64,000 bases of DNA from Ornithinimicrobium cavernae (GCF_003121625.1 NZ_QDDJ01000004.1:62001-126000), one strand, 5' to 3'. Counted from the stretch's first letter, positions 25,361 to 34,575 are shown. Notes: generated from the sequence alone by a model not told the origin. Made by a program: numbers and translations.

Positions 25361-26827
25361 ATGGAGGCCACGGACATCGCCGAGTTCACGGCGCTGCTCG
25401 CGACGGCTGACCTGGACCAGCTCCAACAGACCTCCCCCGCGGCCCTGTGCGAGGTCATCACCGCTCTCGAGCTGGCCAAGAACGCCGCCTGCGCCGCGCA
25501 AGCACGGGCGACCGTGGTCGCCGCCTCCGCCCTGCGCGAGCAGGCCATCGCCGACGGCGCGGCCCCCGAGCGGGCGGACAAGGGCATCCGTCAGCAGATC
25601 GGCCTGGCACGTCGGGAGTCGACGTATGCCGGTGGCCGGCACCTCGGATTCGCCCGGGCGGTGGTCCACGAGATGCCGCACACCCACGCCGCGATGACGG
25701 AGGGCTGGATCGGCGAGTGGACCGCGATGGAGCTGGTGCGGGAGACCGCCTGCCTGGCCCGCGAGCACCGTGAGGTCGTCGACGCCCGGCTGTCCGAGCG
25801 GCTGCCGGTCGACTCGCACAAGAAGCTCGTGGCCGCGGCCCGGGCGATGGCCTACGAGCTGGACCCCTACTCCTTCGTCAACCAGGGCCGCAAGGCCGCC
25901 ACGCACCGACGCGTCAGTGTCCGGCCCGCACCCGAGGTCATGTCCATCGTCACCGGCTTCCTGCCCGTTGCCCAGGGCGTGGCCTGCTACAAGGCGCTGG
26001 ACGACGCGGCCCGGTCCCTCAGGGCCGCCGGCGACGAACGCACCCTGGACCAGCTGCGGGCCGACCTGTTCGCCGAGCGGCTCACCGGCAAGAAGCCCGC
26101 TGACGACGTGGACATCGAGCTCGGTCTGGTGATGACCGACACCGCGCTCCTGGGGCTGGACGAGACCGCGGCGCGCCTGGAGCACTTCGGGCCACTGCCG
26201 GCGCCGATGGCGCGGGACCTGCTCCGCGGCAGGCGCGACGGCACCACCGAGGAGCCCGAGGACCCCACCGACGCCGGAGCCCTCAGGAGAGCCGCGACCG
26301 AGGCCGTGGTCTGGTTGCGCCGGCTGTATGCCGATCCCGTCACCGGAGTGCTGACCAGCCAGGACTCCCGCCGCCGCCTCTTCACCGGCGCGCTGCGCCG
26401 CTTCCTCGTCGCGCGCGACCAGGTCTGCCGGACACCCTGGTGCGACGCTCCGGTCCGGCACGCCGACCACATCCTCCCTTTCGCCCGCGGCGGCACGACC
26501 ACCGAGGACAACGGGCAGGGCACGTGCGAGGCCTGCAACTACGACAAGGAGGCGCCGGGCTGGCGCCACGAGACCGTCGAGTCCGGCGAGGGCGCCCACG
26601 TCGTGCGGGTCACCACACCGACCGGCCACACCTATGAGTCGCACGCGCCACCGGTCCTGCCCACGCTGGGACTCACGCTCGCCCGACCACCGGCGCGACA
26701 GCCACGAGCCCCCAGTCAGCGGGTGCCGAGGGACACGCCCCACTCGTCCGGCGCGGCCCCGCGAGGGCCGAGGCCGAGCGGTGACAGCCCGCTCGAGCAC
26801 TTCCTCAGCAGCCTCATCCCCGCCTGA
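25361..26827 (+). CDS. DUF222 / HNH endonuclease protein (13E12 family)
   Basis: A 488-residue protein with an N-terminal all-helical DUF222 region (about 1-330) and a C-terminal HNH nuclease domain. The latter reads CRTPWCDAPVRHADHILPF, then GGTTTEDNGQGTCEACN, giving the His-Asp-His and zinc Cys pairs. The final ~70 residues are Pro/Arg-rich and disordered. ATG 25361 follows GAGGAGGGG. This family is multi-copy in many actinobacteria and sometimes mobile or DNA-damage-induced. A LexA-like site lies in its promoter. The biological role is unknown. Confidence 0.9.
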   Translation: MEATDIAEFTALLATADLDQLQQTSPAALCEVITALELAKNAACAAQARATVVAASALREQAIADGAAPERADKGIRQQIGLARRESTYAGGRHLGFARAVVHEMPHTHAAMTEGWIGEWTAMELVRETACLAREHREVVDARLSERLPVDSHKKLVAAARAMAYELDPYSFVNQGRKAATHRRVSVRPAPEVMSIVTGFLPVAQGVACYKALDDAARSLRAAGDERTLDQLRADLFAERLTGKKPADDVDIELGLVMTDTALLGLDETAARLEHFGPLPAPMARDLLRGRRDGTTEEPEDPTDAGALRRAATEAVVWLRRLYADPVTGVLTSQDSRRRLFTGALRRFLVARDQVCRTPWCDAPVRHADHILPFARGGTTTEDNGQGTCEACNYDKEAPGWRHETVESGEGAHVVRVTTPTGHTYESHAPPVLPTLGLTLARPPARQPRAPSQRVPRDTPHSSGAAPRGPRPSGDSPLEHFLSSLIPA

Positions 26828-26834
26828 CGTCAGT

Positions 26835-26887
26835 CGCGAGAGCTCCTGCTCGCGCGTCCGTCGATGAGGTCCTCCTGCTCACGCGTC
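26835..26887. repeat. Short direct repeat and possible bidirectional terminator between convergent genes
   Basis: CTCCTGCTCGCGCGTC (26843-26858) recurs at 26872-26887 with one mismatch, a 29-nt period. The second copy covers the stop of the hydrolase gene. CGCGAG (26835-26840) and CTCGCG (26849-26854) can pair as a 6-bp stem and may end transcription of both convergent genes. Confidence 0.6.
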
Positions 26888-27821
26888 AGTCGGCGAAGGC
26901 CTGCTGCAGACGCTCGGCTGCGAACGCCTGCGCCTCCCGGGCCGCTGAGAGCCGCCGTCCGAAGAGCATGAAGGTGTGGAACATCCCCTCGCACCGCCGC
27001 ACGTCCGCGGGCACCCCGGCCTCCCGCAACCGCACGGCGTACGCCTCGCCCTCGTCGCGCAGGACATCACACTCGGCGGTGATGATGGTCGCTGGCGGCA
27101 GCCCGGTCAGGTCGGCACACCGGAACGGCGAGACCTCGGGGTCGGCGTTGTCCACCGCGGGCGGCAGATACTGCTGCCAGTACCACTCCATGTCCCTGCG
27201 CGTGAGTGGCATGCCGGCGGAGAAGTCCGCGTAGCTCGGCCACTCCGCAGGTCGCGTGTCCAGCGCCGGGACCAGGAGCAGCTGGTGCACGAGTCGCGGG
27301 TGCCCCCGCAGCTGCTGAGCGGCAACGGCGACCAGGTTGCCGCCAGCACTGTCGCCGGCCACCGCAACCGGCAGGCCGCCCAGCCCCAGCTCGGCCTCGT
27401 CATCGAGCACCAGGCGGACGACGTCAACAACATCGTGGACAGCCGCCGGGAACCGGCGCTCCGGCGGCTGGCGGTAGTCCACGGCGACCACAGCGCACCC
27501 GACCAGGTCCGCGAGGTCGCGACACAGGACATCGTGGGTCTCCAGGTTCCCCAGCGCCCAGCCACCCCCGTGCGCGAACACCAGCACCCCCCGAGGATCT
27601 GGCGCGGGACGGTAGACCCTCACCGGGATGGGCCCGGCACGGCCGGCGACCTCGGCATCCCGAACGGACCACAGCCGCGCCCCCGGACCGAACGCCTGGC
27701 TGGACCTCAGCAGGGCCTGCCTGTTCTCCTCGACGCTCAGCTCGGGTCGCTCAGCTCGCGGCGGCGCCTCAGCCAGAAGCTGGGTGGCTTCCAGGCTGAG
27801 CGTCGGTTGTGCGTCCGCCAT
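26886..27821 (-). CDS. Alpha/beta hydrolase, hormone-sensitive-lipase-like esterase
   Basis: A 311-residue esterase of the HSL (family IV) type. The oxyanion motif HGGGWALGN and nucleophile motif GDSAGGN are plain. An Asp in AECDVLRDEG and a His in CEGMFHTF complete the triad. Two ATGs compete: 27827, touching GAGGAG, and 27821, with proper spacing; the latter is chosen. It should hydrolyse short-chain esters in the cytosol; the natural substrate is unknown. It is divergent from the ERCC4-Lsr2 gene. Confidence 0.88.
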   Translation of the reverse strand: MADAQPTLSLEATQLLAEAPPRAERPELSVEENRQALLRSSQAFGPGARLWSVRDAEVAGRAGPIPVRVYRPAPDPRGVLVFAHGGGWALGNLETHDVLCRDLADLVGCAVVAVDYRQPPERRFPAAVHDVVDVVRLVLDDEAELGLGGLPVAVAGDSAGGNLVAVAAQQLRGHPRLVHQLLLVPALDTRPAEWPSYADFSAGMPLTRRDMEWYWQQYLPPAVDNADPEVSPFRCADLTGLPPATIITAECDVLRDEGEAYAVRLREAGVPADVRRCEGMFHTFMLFGRRLSAAREAQAFAAERLQQAFAD

Positions 27822-27918
27822 CGCCATCTCCTCGTGGTGTCGCCCGTCCCCGTCACGCCATCATGGCGCAGGGACCTGCCAGGATCACCCCCTACCCGCT
27901 CGCCCGTACGCTGGTCAC

Positions 27919-28872
27919 GTGCCCGAGGACTTCGTCATCGCCCGCAACCCGGAGGAGGGCACGACGCTGCCCTACCTGTTGCGGATCCCGCTCGGGCCGG
28001 ACGGCATCGTCCTGAAGGCCAAGGAGATGTGGCCGCGCACCGGCAAGGTCTACTGCCACCGGGCCGTCGGGTGGCCGCTTGAGCCGGAGGTCCTCGAGCA
28101 GACGCCGGTGCGGTCCTGCGTGCGCCGCGGCGCGAGCATCGACCTGGTGCTGGACCGCGGGCGGGAGAACCGGTCGCAGTTCGTGCTCACCCGGATCCGC
28201 GGCGGGCGGGAGGCGATCTTCTGGCAGACCTCGCGCACCGCCAAGCAGGCCCGACCCGCCGTGGCGCTGCCGACCGCGCGCGGTTCGGGGGTGTCCCAGC
28301 TGGAGATCGTGGTGGACAGCCACGAGCGCTACGCGTGGAAGTTCGAGCACCAGCAGGCGACCACGACCCGCCGGGCGCTCCACGCGGGCGACTACGGCGT
28401 CGTCGCCGGCGACCGCCTGCTCGCCTCCGTCGAGCGCAAGTCGCTGCAGGATCTCGTCGGCACGCTGACCAGCGGCAGGATGCGCTATGTGCTGGCAGAC
28501 CTGGCCGCGCTGCCCGCGGCCGCGGTCGTGGTCGAGGACCGCTACTCCTCTGTCTTCAAGCTCGACCGGGTCCGGCCCGCCGTGGTGGCCGACGCCCTCG
28601 GTGAGTGCCAGGCGCGCTTCCCGTCGGTGCCGATCGTCTTCTGCGAGACCCGGGCGCTGGCGCAGGAGTGGACCTACCGCTTCCTCGCCGCCGCGCTCGT
28701 CCACCACGACGAGAGCACCCATGTGGACACCGAGGCCTCGGCCCTGCCCTCCGCGGCCCAACCCTCCCCCGCCCAGGTGCGGGAGTGGGCTCTCACCCAG
28801 GGGTATGCCGTGTCGCACCGTGGGCGCATCCCTCGCCAGGTCGTGGAGGCCTTTGCCCGGCGGAACCAGTGA
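27919..28872 (+). CDS. ERCC4-type nuclease fused to an Lsr2-like C-terminal DNA-binding domain
   Basis: A 317-residue protein starting at GTG 27919. Residues 1-125 are an uncharacterised basic region. From about 128 an ERCC4 nuclease begins (LEIVVDSHERYAWKFEHQ, then GDYG) and carries the core Glu172-Arg173-Lys174 followed by Asp178 (ERKSLQD), so it should cut DNA. The last 33 residues (VREWALTQGYAVSHRGRIP) match the AT-hook-like C-terminal domain of the xenogeneic silencer Lsr2, which ends in R-G-R-I-P. It may target the nuclease to AT-rich DNA. The neighbours give no further clue. Confidence 0.82.
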   Translation: MPEDFVIARNPEEGTTLPYLLRIPLGPDGIVLKAKEMWPRTGKVYCHRAVGWPLEPEVLEQTPVRSCVRRGASIDLVLDRGRENRSQFVLTRIRGGREAIFWQTSRTAKQARPAVALPTARGSGVSQLEIVVDSHERYAWKFEHQQATTTRRALHAGDYGVVAGDRLLASVERKSLQDLVGTLTSGRMRYVLADLAALPAAAVVVEDRYSSVFKLDRVRPAVVADALGECQARFPSVPIVFCETRALAQEWTYRFLAAALVHHDESTHVDTEASALPSAAQPSPAQVREWALTQGYAVSHRGRIPRQVVEAFARRNQ

Positions 28873-28897
28873 ACGACACCGGTGCCGGGAGGGCTCG

Positions 28898-30724
28898 ATG
28901 ACCCCATCGCACCGCGGCCTGATCGCGTCAGTGCTGGCGGCCCTGCTCGTCCTGACCGCGTGCTCGGGCGACCAGGACGACCCGCCCGGCAGCACCTCCG
29001 GCCAGCCACCAGGGACCGCGAGCGCGACAGCCACACCGCCACCGCCACCCGGCACGGCGGCCCCGGGTGAGCCGACCGCACCGGTCAGCGGAACCCCGAG
29101 CCAGACGGACCCGCAGACCCCCACCGGCCCGCAGACGCCGACCGACCCGCCGACCTCCGCGCCCGAGCACGCCTTCGGCGACTACGGCGTCGCCGCAGGC
29201 CATCCCCTGGCGGTCGAGGCCGGCATGGTCGTGCTGGAGGACGGTGGCAACGCGGTCGACGCCGCGATCGCGACCGCGTTCTCGATGGCCGTGATCGAGC
29301 CGCTGACGTCGGGTCCCGGAGGCGGGGGTGCCGCGCTCGTCGTGCCCATGCCCGGCAGCACCGCGCCCGGGTCGCCGGAGGCGCCGGTGGCCTACGACTA
29401 CCGCGAGGTCGTGCAGGCCTCCGGCAGGGTGCCGGACAACGGGACCGGGATCCCGGGTTTCGTCGCGGGGATGGCACACCTGCACGCCGAGCACGGTCAG
29501 CTGCCCTGGGAGCAGCTCCTCGCCCCGGCGATCCGGCAGGCACGGGAGGGCGTGCCGGTCTCCTGGTTCGTCGCCCAGGAGCTGCGCACGGACGCGGGTC
29601 GTGCCGCGACCGGATCGCTGCCGCAGTTCACGACGGACGACGGCACCCCGCTGGCCGAGGGCGACCTGCTCGTCCAGCCCGACCTCGCCCGGACCCTCGA
29701 GGCGATCGCCGAGGAGCCGCGCAGCTTCTCCGAGGGCGACCTGGCCGGGCAGCTCACCGCGATCGACGGCATCGACGCCGAGGGCCTGGCGGCCTACGAG
29801 GTCGACGTCCGCCAGCCACCTCGCGGCCCCGTCGGGGACTACGAGGTGCTCGCCGCCGCACCGGCGCTGTCCGGGGCCGCGCTGATCCAGCTGCTCCAGG
29901 TCGCCGAGGCCGCGGGGCTCACCGACACCGAGCCCGGGTCGGCCGCCTCCATCGACACGCTCGCCGACGCCTGGCAGGTCGCCGACGACTCCATCGAGAC
30001 CGTCCTCGGGGGCCCGCGCTTCACCGACGTCCCCACCGACGAGCTGACCGACCCGCGTGCCAACGCCGCCCTCGCCCGGTCCCGGGCCGTGGGTCTTGCC
30101 GGACCGGTGCACGGCCCCGGGCCCCACGGCATACCGGCAGGCCGTCCCGCCCCGGGCAACACCACGCACCTCAGCGTGGTCGACGCCGACGGGCTCACCG
30201 TGGCGATGACCAACACGATCACCTACTTCTGGGGCTCCGGGCAGGTGGTCGGCGGGTTCTTCGTCAACAACCACCTCATCCGGTTCGCCAGCACCGGGCG
30301 CACCGACGCCAACCAGCCCGAGGCGGGGCGGCGGCCGGTGAGCTACATGGCCCCGGCGGTCGTGCTGGACGACCGGCAGCGGCCGGTGCTGGTCGTCGGC
30401 TCGCCGGGCGGCAAGCGGATCCCGAACATCCAGGCCGGCGTCATCGCGCGCTGGGCGCTGCACGGGCAGGACCTGCAGGCGGCCGTCGACGCCCCCCGCG
30501 CCCATCTCGAGGGTGACCTGCTGCGCGTCGAGGACCTCCCGGCCACCACCGTCGAGGACCTGACCAGTCAGGGGTATGCCGTCACACCGGTTCCGTTGTC
30601 CTGGAGCCTTTTCGGCTCGGTCCAGGCCCTGGAGCTCGACCACCGGTCCGGCCGGCTGGTGGGCGCGGTGGACGACCGGCGCACCGGTGCGTGGGCGCGT
30701 CGTTCGGCGGACGGCGGAGGCTAG
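28898..30724 (+). CDS. ggt: Gamma-glutamyltransferase, lipoprotein form (copy 1)
   Basis: A 608-residue enzyme that should cleave gamma-glutamyl bonds (glutathione and similar) outside the membrane. A signal peptide ends in the lipobox VLTACSG. A Pro/Thr-rich linker (about 30-90) is followed by the GGT fold starting AAGHPLAVEAGMVVLEDGGN. The self-cleavage/catalytic threonine is Thr422 of NTTHLSVVD. GSPGGKRIPNIQAG matches the small-subunit glycine loop. ATG 28898 follows GGGAGGG, 25 nt after the nuclease gene. A close paralogue lies at 43441. Confidence 0.9.
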   Translation: MTPSHRGLIASVLAALLVLTACSGDQDDPPGSTSGQPPGTASATATPPPPPGTAAPGEPTAPVSGTPSQTDPQTPTGPQTPTDPPTSAPEHAFGDYGVAAGHPLAVEAGMVVLEDGGNAVDAAIATAFSMAVIEPLTSGPGGGGAALVVPMPGSTAPGSPEAPVAYDYREVVQASGRVPDNGTGIPGFVAGMAHLHAEHGQLPWEQLLAPAIRQAREGVPVSWFVAQELRTDAGRAATGSLPQFTTDDGTPLAEGDLLVQPDLARTLEAIAEEPRSFSEGDLAGQLTAIDGIDAEGLAAYEVDVRQPPRGPVGDYEVLAAAPALSGAALIQLLQVAEAAGLTDTEPGSAASIDTLADAWQVADDSIETVLGGPRFTDVPTDELTDPRANAALARSRAVGLAGPVHGPGPHGIPAGRPAPGNTTHLSVVDADGLTVAMTNTITYFWGSGQVVGGFFVNNHLIRFASTGRTDANQPEAGRRPVSYMAPAVVLDDRQRPVLVVGSPGGKRIPNIQAGVIARWALHGQDLQAAVDAPRAHLEGDLLRVEDLPATTVEDLTSQGYAVTPVPLSWSLFGSVQALELDHRSGRLVGAVDDRRTGAWARRSADGGG

Positions 30725-30774
30725 CGCCGGCCGGGCCCACGGCTGCGGGGAATGCCGGGCTGGGCCTGCCGTCC

Positions 30775-31179
30775 TCAGCCCAGGACGACCGTCACCTCGA
30801 TCTCGATGAGGAGACCGGGCACGGCCAGACCGGTGATCCCCACGATGGTCTGGGCCGGGTGCTCCTGCGACCCCTGGACCTCCTCGATGCCGGAGGTGAT
30901 GGTCGCGAACTCCTGGGGCTGCGTGGTGTAGATCGTCCGCCGCACGACCTGGTCCCAGGAGGCGTCGATCGCCTGCAGCACGACCTCCAGGTTGCGCATC
31001 GCGGCGACGGTCTGGGCCCGCAGGTCCTCACCGCCGATCACCGAGAAGTCCGGTGCGAGGGCGGTCTGGCCCGCGACATAGGCGACCCGGCTGCCCTCGG
31101 CGATCGCGACGTGGCTGAAGCCGGGTGTCGGGTGCAGGTCCGGCGGACTCAGCAGCTCACGAGCTGGCTTGTCGGACAT
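30775..31179 (-). CDS. RidA/YjgF family protein
   Basis: A 134-residue RidA-fold protein; such trimers hydrolyse reactive enamine/imine intermediates from PLP enzymes. SHVAIAEGSRVAYVAGQTA and PAQTIVGITGLAVPGLLIEI match the family. The usual substrate-binding arginine near residue 105 (R-x-x) is replaced in AQTIVGI, so it may belong to a non-canonical Rid subgroup. It is monocistronic, facing the gamma-glutamyltransferase gene. Confidence 0.85.
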   Translation of the reverse strand: MSDKPARELLSPPDLHPTPGFSHVAIAEGSRVAYVAGQTALAPDFSVIGGEDLRAQTVAAMRNLEVVLQAIDASWDQVVRRTIYTTQPQEFATITSGIEEVQGSQEHPAQTIVGITGLAVPGLLIEIEVTVVLG

Positions 31180-31250
31180 GGGGGCTCCGTTCGGTCGGTG
31201 CCGGTGACGGTGCGTCGCGGCTGTCCCAGCATCCTGTCAGCAGGCCGGCC

Positions 31251-31697
31251 TCACGACGAGGGACCGGACGCCTCCCGTCGCTCCCGCATCAGCCGGGCGA
31301 CCCTGCCCGCCACCCGGTCCAGGTCGGCACGCTCCTCAGCGGACAGCGTGGCCAGCAGCGCATCCTCCCCGCGGTGGATCCCGGCCCGGACCTGCCGCAT
31401 CAGTGCCGTGCCGGCCGCCGTCGGCTGCAGGGCGTTGGACCTGCGGTCGGCGCCGCGCTCACGCACCAGCAGGCCACGCTCCTCGAGGGTGTCAAGGTCC
31501 GCGACGATCCGGTTGCGGCTGTAGTCCAGCAGGCTCGCCGCCTCGGCCTGGTTGATCCCGGGGCGGGCTTCGACGACCGAGAGCACGGCGTACTGCCACA
31601 TGTTGAGGCCGTGCTCCGCCGCGGCAGCGTCCTCGGTGCGCCGCAGCTCCTTGGTGAAGGCGAGCAGCTGTCCCAGCAGGTCACGACGGTCGGTCAC
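31251..31697 (-). CDS. MarR-family transcriptional regulator
   Basis: A 148-residue MarR protein with the winged helix (NQAEAASLLDYSRNRIVADL, then RGLLVRERGADRRSNAL). It starts with GTG 31697 and is divergent from the DinB-like gene with a 67-nt gap that holds a perfect palindrome. It probably represses both genes in response to a small aromatic or electrophile, as is usual for the family. Confidence 0.9.
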   Translation of the reverse strand: MTDRRDLLGQLLAFTKELRRTEDAAAAEHGLNMWQYAVLSVVEARPGINQAEAASLLDYSRNRIVADLDTLEERGLLVRERGADRRSNALQPTAAGTALMRQVRAGIHRGEDALLATLSAEERADLDRVAGRVARLMRERREASGPSS

Positions 31698-31728
31698 GGT
31701 CGCCCAACCTAGCCTGATGCGCCACCTA

Positions 31729-31757
31729 TTGCAATCATCACTACTTAGTGATTATCT
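31729..31757. promoter_or_regulatory. MarR operator palindrome in a divergent promoter
   Basis: ATCACTA-CT-TAGTGAT at 31737-31752 is a perfect 7-2-7 palindrome in an unusually AT-rich island. TTGCAA (31729-31734), itself palindromic, and TTATCT (31752-31757) form a plausible rightward -35/-10 pair enclosing it. The MarR gene lies 32 nt to the left and the DinB-like gene 13 nt to the right, so bound MarR would block both. Confidence 0.7.
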
Positions 31758-31764
31758 TTTTCTC

Positions 31765-32349
31765 ATGATCACCACCACAGATCTCCTCTCGCTGCACGCA
31801 GAGTCGATCCACACGGCAACCACCTACGTGAGCTGGATCAAGGAGGAGGACCTGCCGCGCGCCACACCGTGCCGGGGCTGGGACCTCGCCACGTTGCTGG
31901 GGCACATGGTCGGGCAGAACCGTGGCTTCGCCCTGGCAGTCCGGGACGGCACGGCACCCAGGACCGCCTACCGGTCGGAACGGTTCACCCACGGACGCTG
32001 GCTCGACTCCGCCTACGGGCTCCTGCAGGCCTTCGCCCAGGCGGACCCGCACGCCACCATCCTGGAGGTGGAGCTGCACCCCACGAAGCAGCTCCCCCTC
32101 TCCCAGGTCATCGGCGCGCAGCTGCTCGACACCGCGGTGCACACCTGGGACGTCGCCCGCACCCTCGACCTCAGCTACGTCCCCACGCGCGAGATCGCCG
32201 ACGCCGTGCTGCGGGTCGCCGAGACCGTGCCGGACAACGCGTCGCGCCGCCGCTTCGGGGCGGCCTTCGCCCCGGCCCTTCCGGAGCCGCCCGCCTCCTC
32301 CGCGTGGGAGCGGGCGCTCACCATGCTCGGCCGCGACCCGCAGTCCTGA
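31765..32349 (+). CDS. DinB-like / maleylpyruvate-isomerase-type N-terminal domain protein (TIGR03086-like)
   Basis: A 194-residue four-helix-bundle protein. TPCRGWDLATLLGHMVGQN and LLDTAVHTWDVARTL carry the histidines (His57-like, His and Asp) that bind metal in the MDMPI/DinB family. ATG 31765 lies only 8 nt after the likely -10 box, so the transcript is near-leaderless. Enzymes of this fold are thiol-dependent (mycothiol) transferases or isomerases, which would fit control by a MarR sensor. The substrate is unknown. Confidence 0.8.
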   Translation: MITTTDLLSLHAESIHTATTYVSWIKEEDLPRATPCRGWDLATLLGHMVGQNRGFALAVRDGTAPRTAYRSERFTHGRWLDSAYGLLQAFAQADPHATILEVELHPTKQLPLSQVIGAQLLDTAVHTWDVARTLDLSYVPTREIADAVLRVAETVPDNASRRRFGAAFAPALPEPPASSAWERALTMLGRDPQS

Positions 32350-32388
32350 CCCGGCGCACCTGTCCCCCGCCGACCGGCACCCAGGCCC

Positions 32389-33348
32389 TCAGTGGTGCGG
32401 GTCCGACGCCTCGACCTGCACTCCGGTCGTCGCCACACCGGGCCGCAGCACCCGCCAGGTCCTCCCCCACGACCGCACCTCGGCGACGACCGCCTCGGCC
32501 ACCGCGGCACGCGCGAGCACGAGCACTGCAGGCCCGGCACCGGAGACCATTGCGGCGTGCCCCAGCGAGCGCAGCTCGTCCACCACGCCCATCGACTCCG
32601 GATAGACCCCGCGACGCTGCTCCTGGTGCAACCAGTCCTGCGTGGCGTCCAGCAGGAGGGTCGGGTCCGCGGTCATGGCGTGGGTCAGCAGCGCGGCCCG
32701 CGCCGCCTGCTGGACCGCGTCCGCCCGCGGCACGACGGCGGGCAGGACACCGCGCGCGGTGCTGGTCGACAGCCGCGTGCTCTGCGGCAGCAGGACGAGC
32801 GGCTCGATCCCCTCGTGGACGGTGAGCCGCGCCGTGCGGACGGTCGTCGGCGAGGGCATCCACGACACGGTCATCCCGCCGTAGACGCTCGCCGAGGAGT
32901 TGTCCGGGTGCCCCTCGGCCACACCGGCGTGCGTGTTGACCAGGACGAGGTCCGCCTCGGTCAGCGACCCGCCTCTAGCCAACGCGAACCCCAGGGCCAG
33001 CCCGCCCACGAGCGCCGCCGCCGAGGACCCGAGGCCGGCGGACATGGGGATCGCGTTGCGGCACTGCAGGTGCAGCCCGAGCCCCTCCTCAGCCAGCTCC
33101 TCGGTCCAGCCCAGACCACACGCCTCGAGCGCCGTGCGCAGGGCCCGGGCCACCAGGTGCGTCTCGTCGACCGGCAGCTCCTCGACCCCCTCGCCGAGCG
33201 GCTCGACGACGAGCCCGGGCCCAGAGGTGACGTGCACGGCATACTCGTCGCGCAGACCCAGCCCGAGGCCGACCGCATCGAAACCCGGCCCCAGGTTGGC
33301 CGAGCTCGCCGGGACACTGACGGCGACCCGGTCCCCCGCCCGCAGCAT
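32389..33348 (-). CDS. thrB: Homoserine kinase
   Basis: A 319-residue GHMP kinase. The N-terminal VSVPASSANLGPGFDAVGLG and the ATP loop PMSAGLGSSAAALVGG are diagnostic. It phosphorylates homoserine for threonine synthesis. ATG 33348 overlaps the thrC stop by 1 nt (TGATG). The usual homoserine dehydrogenase gene (hom) is absent upstream of thrC here. Confidence 0.96.
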   Translation of the reverse strand: MLRAGDRVAVSVPASSANLGPGFDAVGLGLGLRDEYAVHVTSGPGLVVEPLGEGVEELPVDETHLVARALRTALEACGLGWTEELAEEGLGLHLQCRNAIPMSAGLGSSAAALVGGLALGFALARGGSLTEADLVLVNTHAGVAEGHPDNSSASVYGGMTVSWMPSPTTVRTARLTVHEGIEPLVLLPQSTRLSTSTARGVLPAVVPRADAVQQAARAALLTHAMTADPTLLLDATQDWLHQEQRRGVYPESMGVVDELRSLGHAAMVSGAGPAVLVLARAAVAEAVVAEVRSWGRTWRVLRPGVATTGVQVEASDPHH

Positions 33349-34421
33349 CAGTCCTGCAGGCCCAGCGCGCGGGCCGCGGACACGGCGTCGACCGGCACGC
33401 GGGTCGGCTCCGTCTCTGCGCCGTCGAGGCCGCGCAGCGCCCACTGCGGGTCCTTCAGCCCGTGCCCCGTGACGGTGCACACGATGGTGGCGCCGGCCGG
33501 GACCAGGCCCGCGTCCGCCATCTTCAGCAGGCCGGCGACCGAGGCGGCCGAGGCCGGCTCGACGAAGACGCCCTCACGGGCGGACAGCAGCCGGTGGGCG
33601 ATGAGGATCTCCTCGTCGCTGACCTTGTCGATCGTGCCGCCGGACTCGTCGCGCGCGGCCTCGGCCTGCTGCCACGAGGCGGGGTTGCCGATGCGGATCG
33701 CCGTGGCGATGGTCTCCGGCTGGTCGACCGGGTGGCCGAGCACGATCGGCGCGGCGCCGGCGGCCTGGAAGCCCCACATCGCGGGCCGGTGCGTGGCCGG
33801 GCCGTCGTCGGCGTACTCGCCGTAGCCCTTCCAGTAGGCCGTGATGTTGCCGGCGTTGCCGACCGGCAGGCAGTGGATGTCGGGGGCGTCCCCGAGGGCG
33901 TCGACGACCTCGAACGCGGCGGTCTTCTGCCCCTCGATGCGCGCCGGGTTGACCGAGTTGACCAGCTCGACCGGATACGCCTCGGCCAGCTTGCGCGCCA
34001 GCGTCAGGCAGTCGTCGAAGTTGCCGTCCACCTGCAGCAGCGTGGCGCCGTGCGCGATGGCCTGGCTCAGCTTGCCCATGGCGATCTTGCCCTCGGGCAC
34101 GAGCACGCCGCACGTCATCCCGGCCTTGGTGGCGTAGGCCGCGGCCGACGCGCTCGTGTTGCCGGTGCTCGCGCAGATCACGGCCTTGGCGCCGCGGCCG
34201 GCGGCCTCCGAGATGGCCGCCGTCATGCCCCGGTCCTTGAACGAGCCGGTGGGGTTGAGCCCCTCGTACTTCAGGTGGACCTGCGCCCCGACCCGCTCGG
34301 ACAGGTGCTCGGCCGGGATGAGCGGCGTGCCGCCCTCGCGCAGGGTGACCACGGTGCCGGTGATCGAGTCGGGCAACCGGTCGGCATACTCGGTGATCAC
34401 GCCGCGCCACTGGTGAGCCAT
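33348..34421 (-). CDS. thrC: Threonine synthase
   Basis: A 357-residue PLP enzyme converting O-phosphohomoserine to threonine. The PLP lysine is Lys62 in [11 protein letters not shown], and the glycine-rich phosphate loop is at [17 protein letters not shown] 34421 follows GAAAGG; the frame to 34472 is rejected. It is translated with thrB. Actinobacteria often have hom-thrC-thrB; here only thrC-thrB is present and the promoter lies in the 154 nt before the small + strand gene. Confidence 0.96.
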   Translation of the reverse strand: MAHQWRGVITEYADRLPDSITGTVVTLREGGTPLIPAEHLSERVGAQVHLKYEGLNPTGSFKDRGMTAAISEAAGRGAKAVICASTGNTSASAAAYATKAGMTCGVLVPEGKIAMGKLSQAIAHGATLLQVDGNFDDCLTLARKLAEAYPVELVNSVNPARIEGQKTAAFEVVDALGDAPDIHCLPVGNAGNITAYWKGYGEYADDGPATHRPAMWGFQAAGAAPIVLGHPVDQPETIATAIRIGNPASWQQAEAARDESGGTIDKVSDEEILIAHRLLSAREGVFVEPASAASVAGLLKMADAGLVPAGATIVCTVTGHGLKDPQWALRGLDGAETEPTRVPVDAVSAARALGLQD

Positions 34422-34575
34422 GGGAGAACCTTTCGGGTATGCCGGTGGGCCGGGTTGGTCGAGGACCCGCACGTGAGACTACTAAGGCTCGGGGCCGCCT
34501 GTGACCACGTCCCCGATCCGGTTGTGCGCAGACCGCGATCGGGAGAGGCTGGAGACCCGACGCAGGAGGCAGACC

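Noticed and set aside
25361-26827. Reading the HNH protein as a homing endonuclease or phage terminase
   Set aside because: DUF222 architecture is that of the actinobacterial 13E12 family; no intron, intein or phage neighbours.
34422-34575. Possible riboswitch or attenuator upstream of thrC
   Set aside because: No leader peptide rich in Thr/Ile, no T-box and no convincing paired terminator/antiterminator seen.
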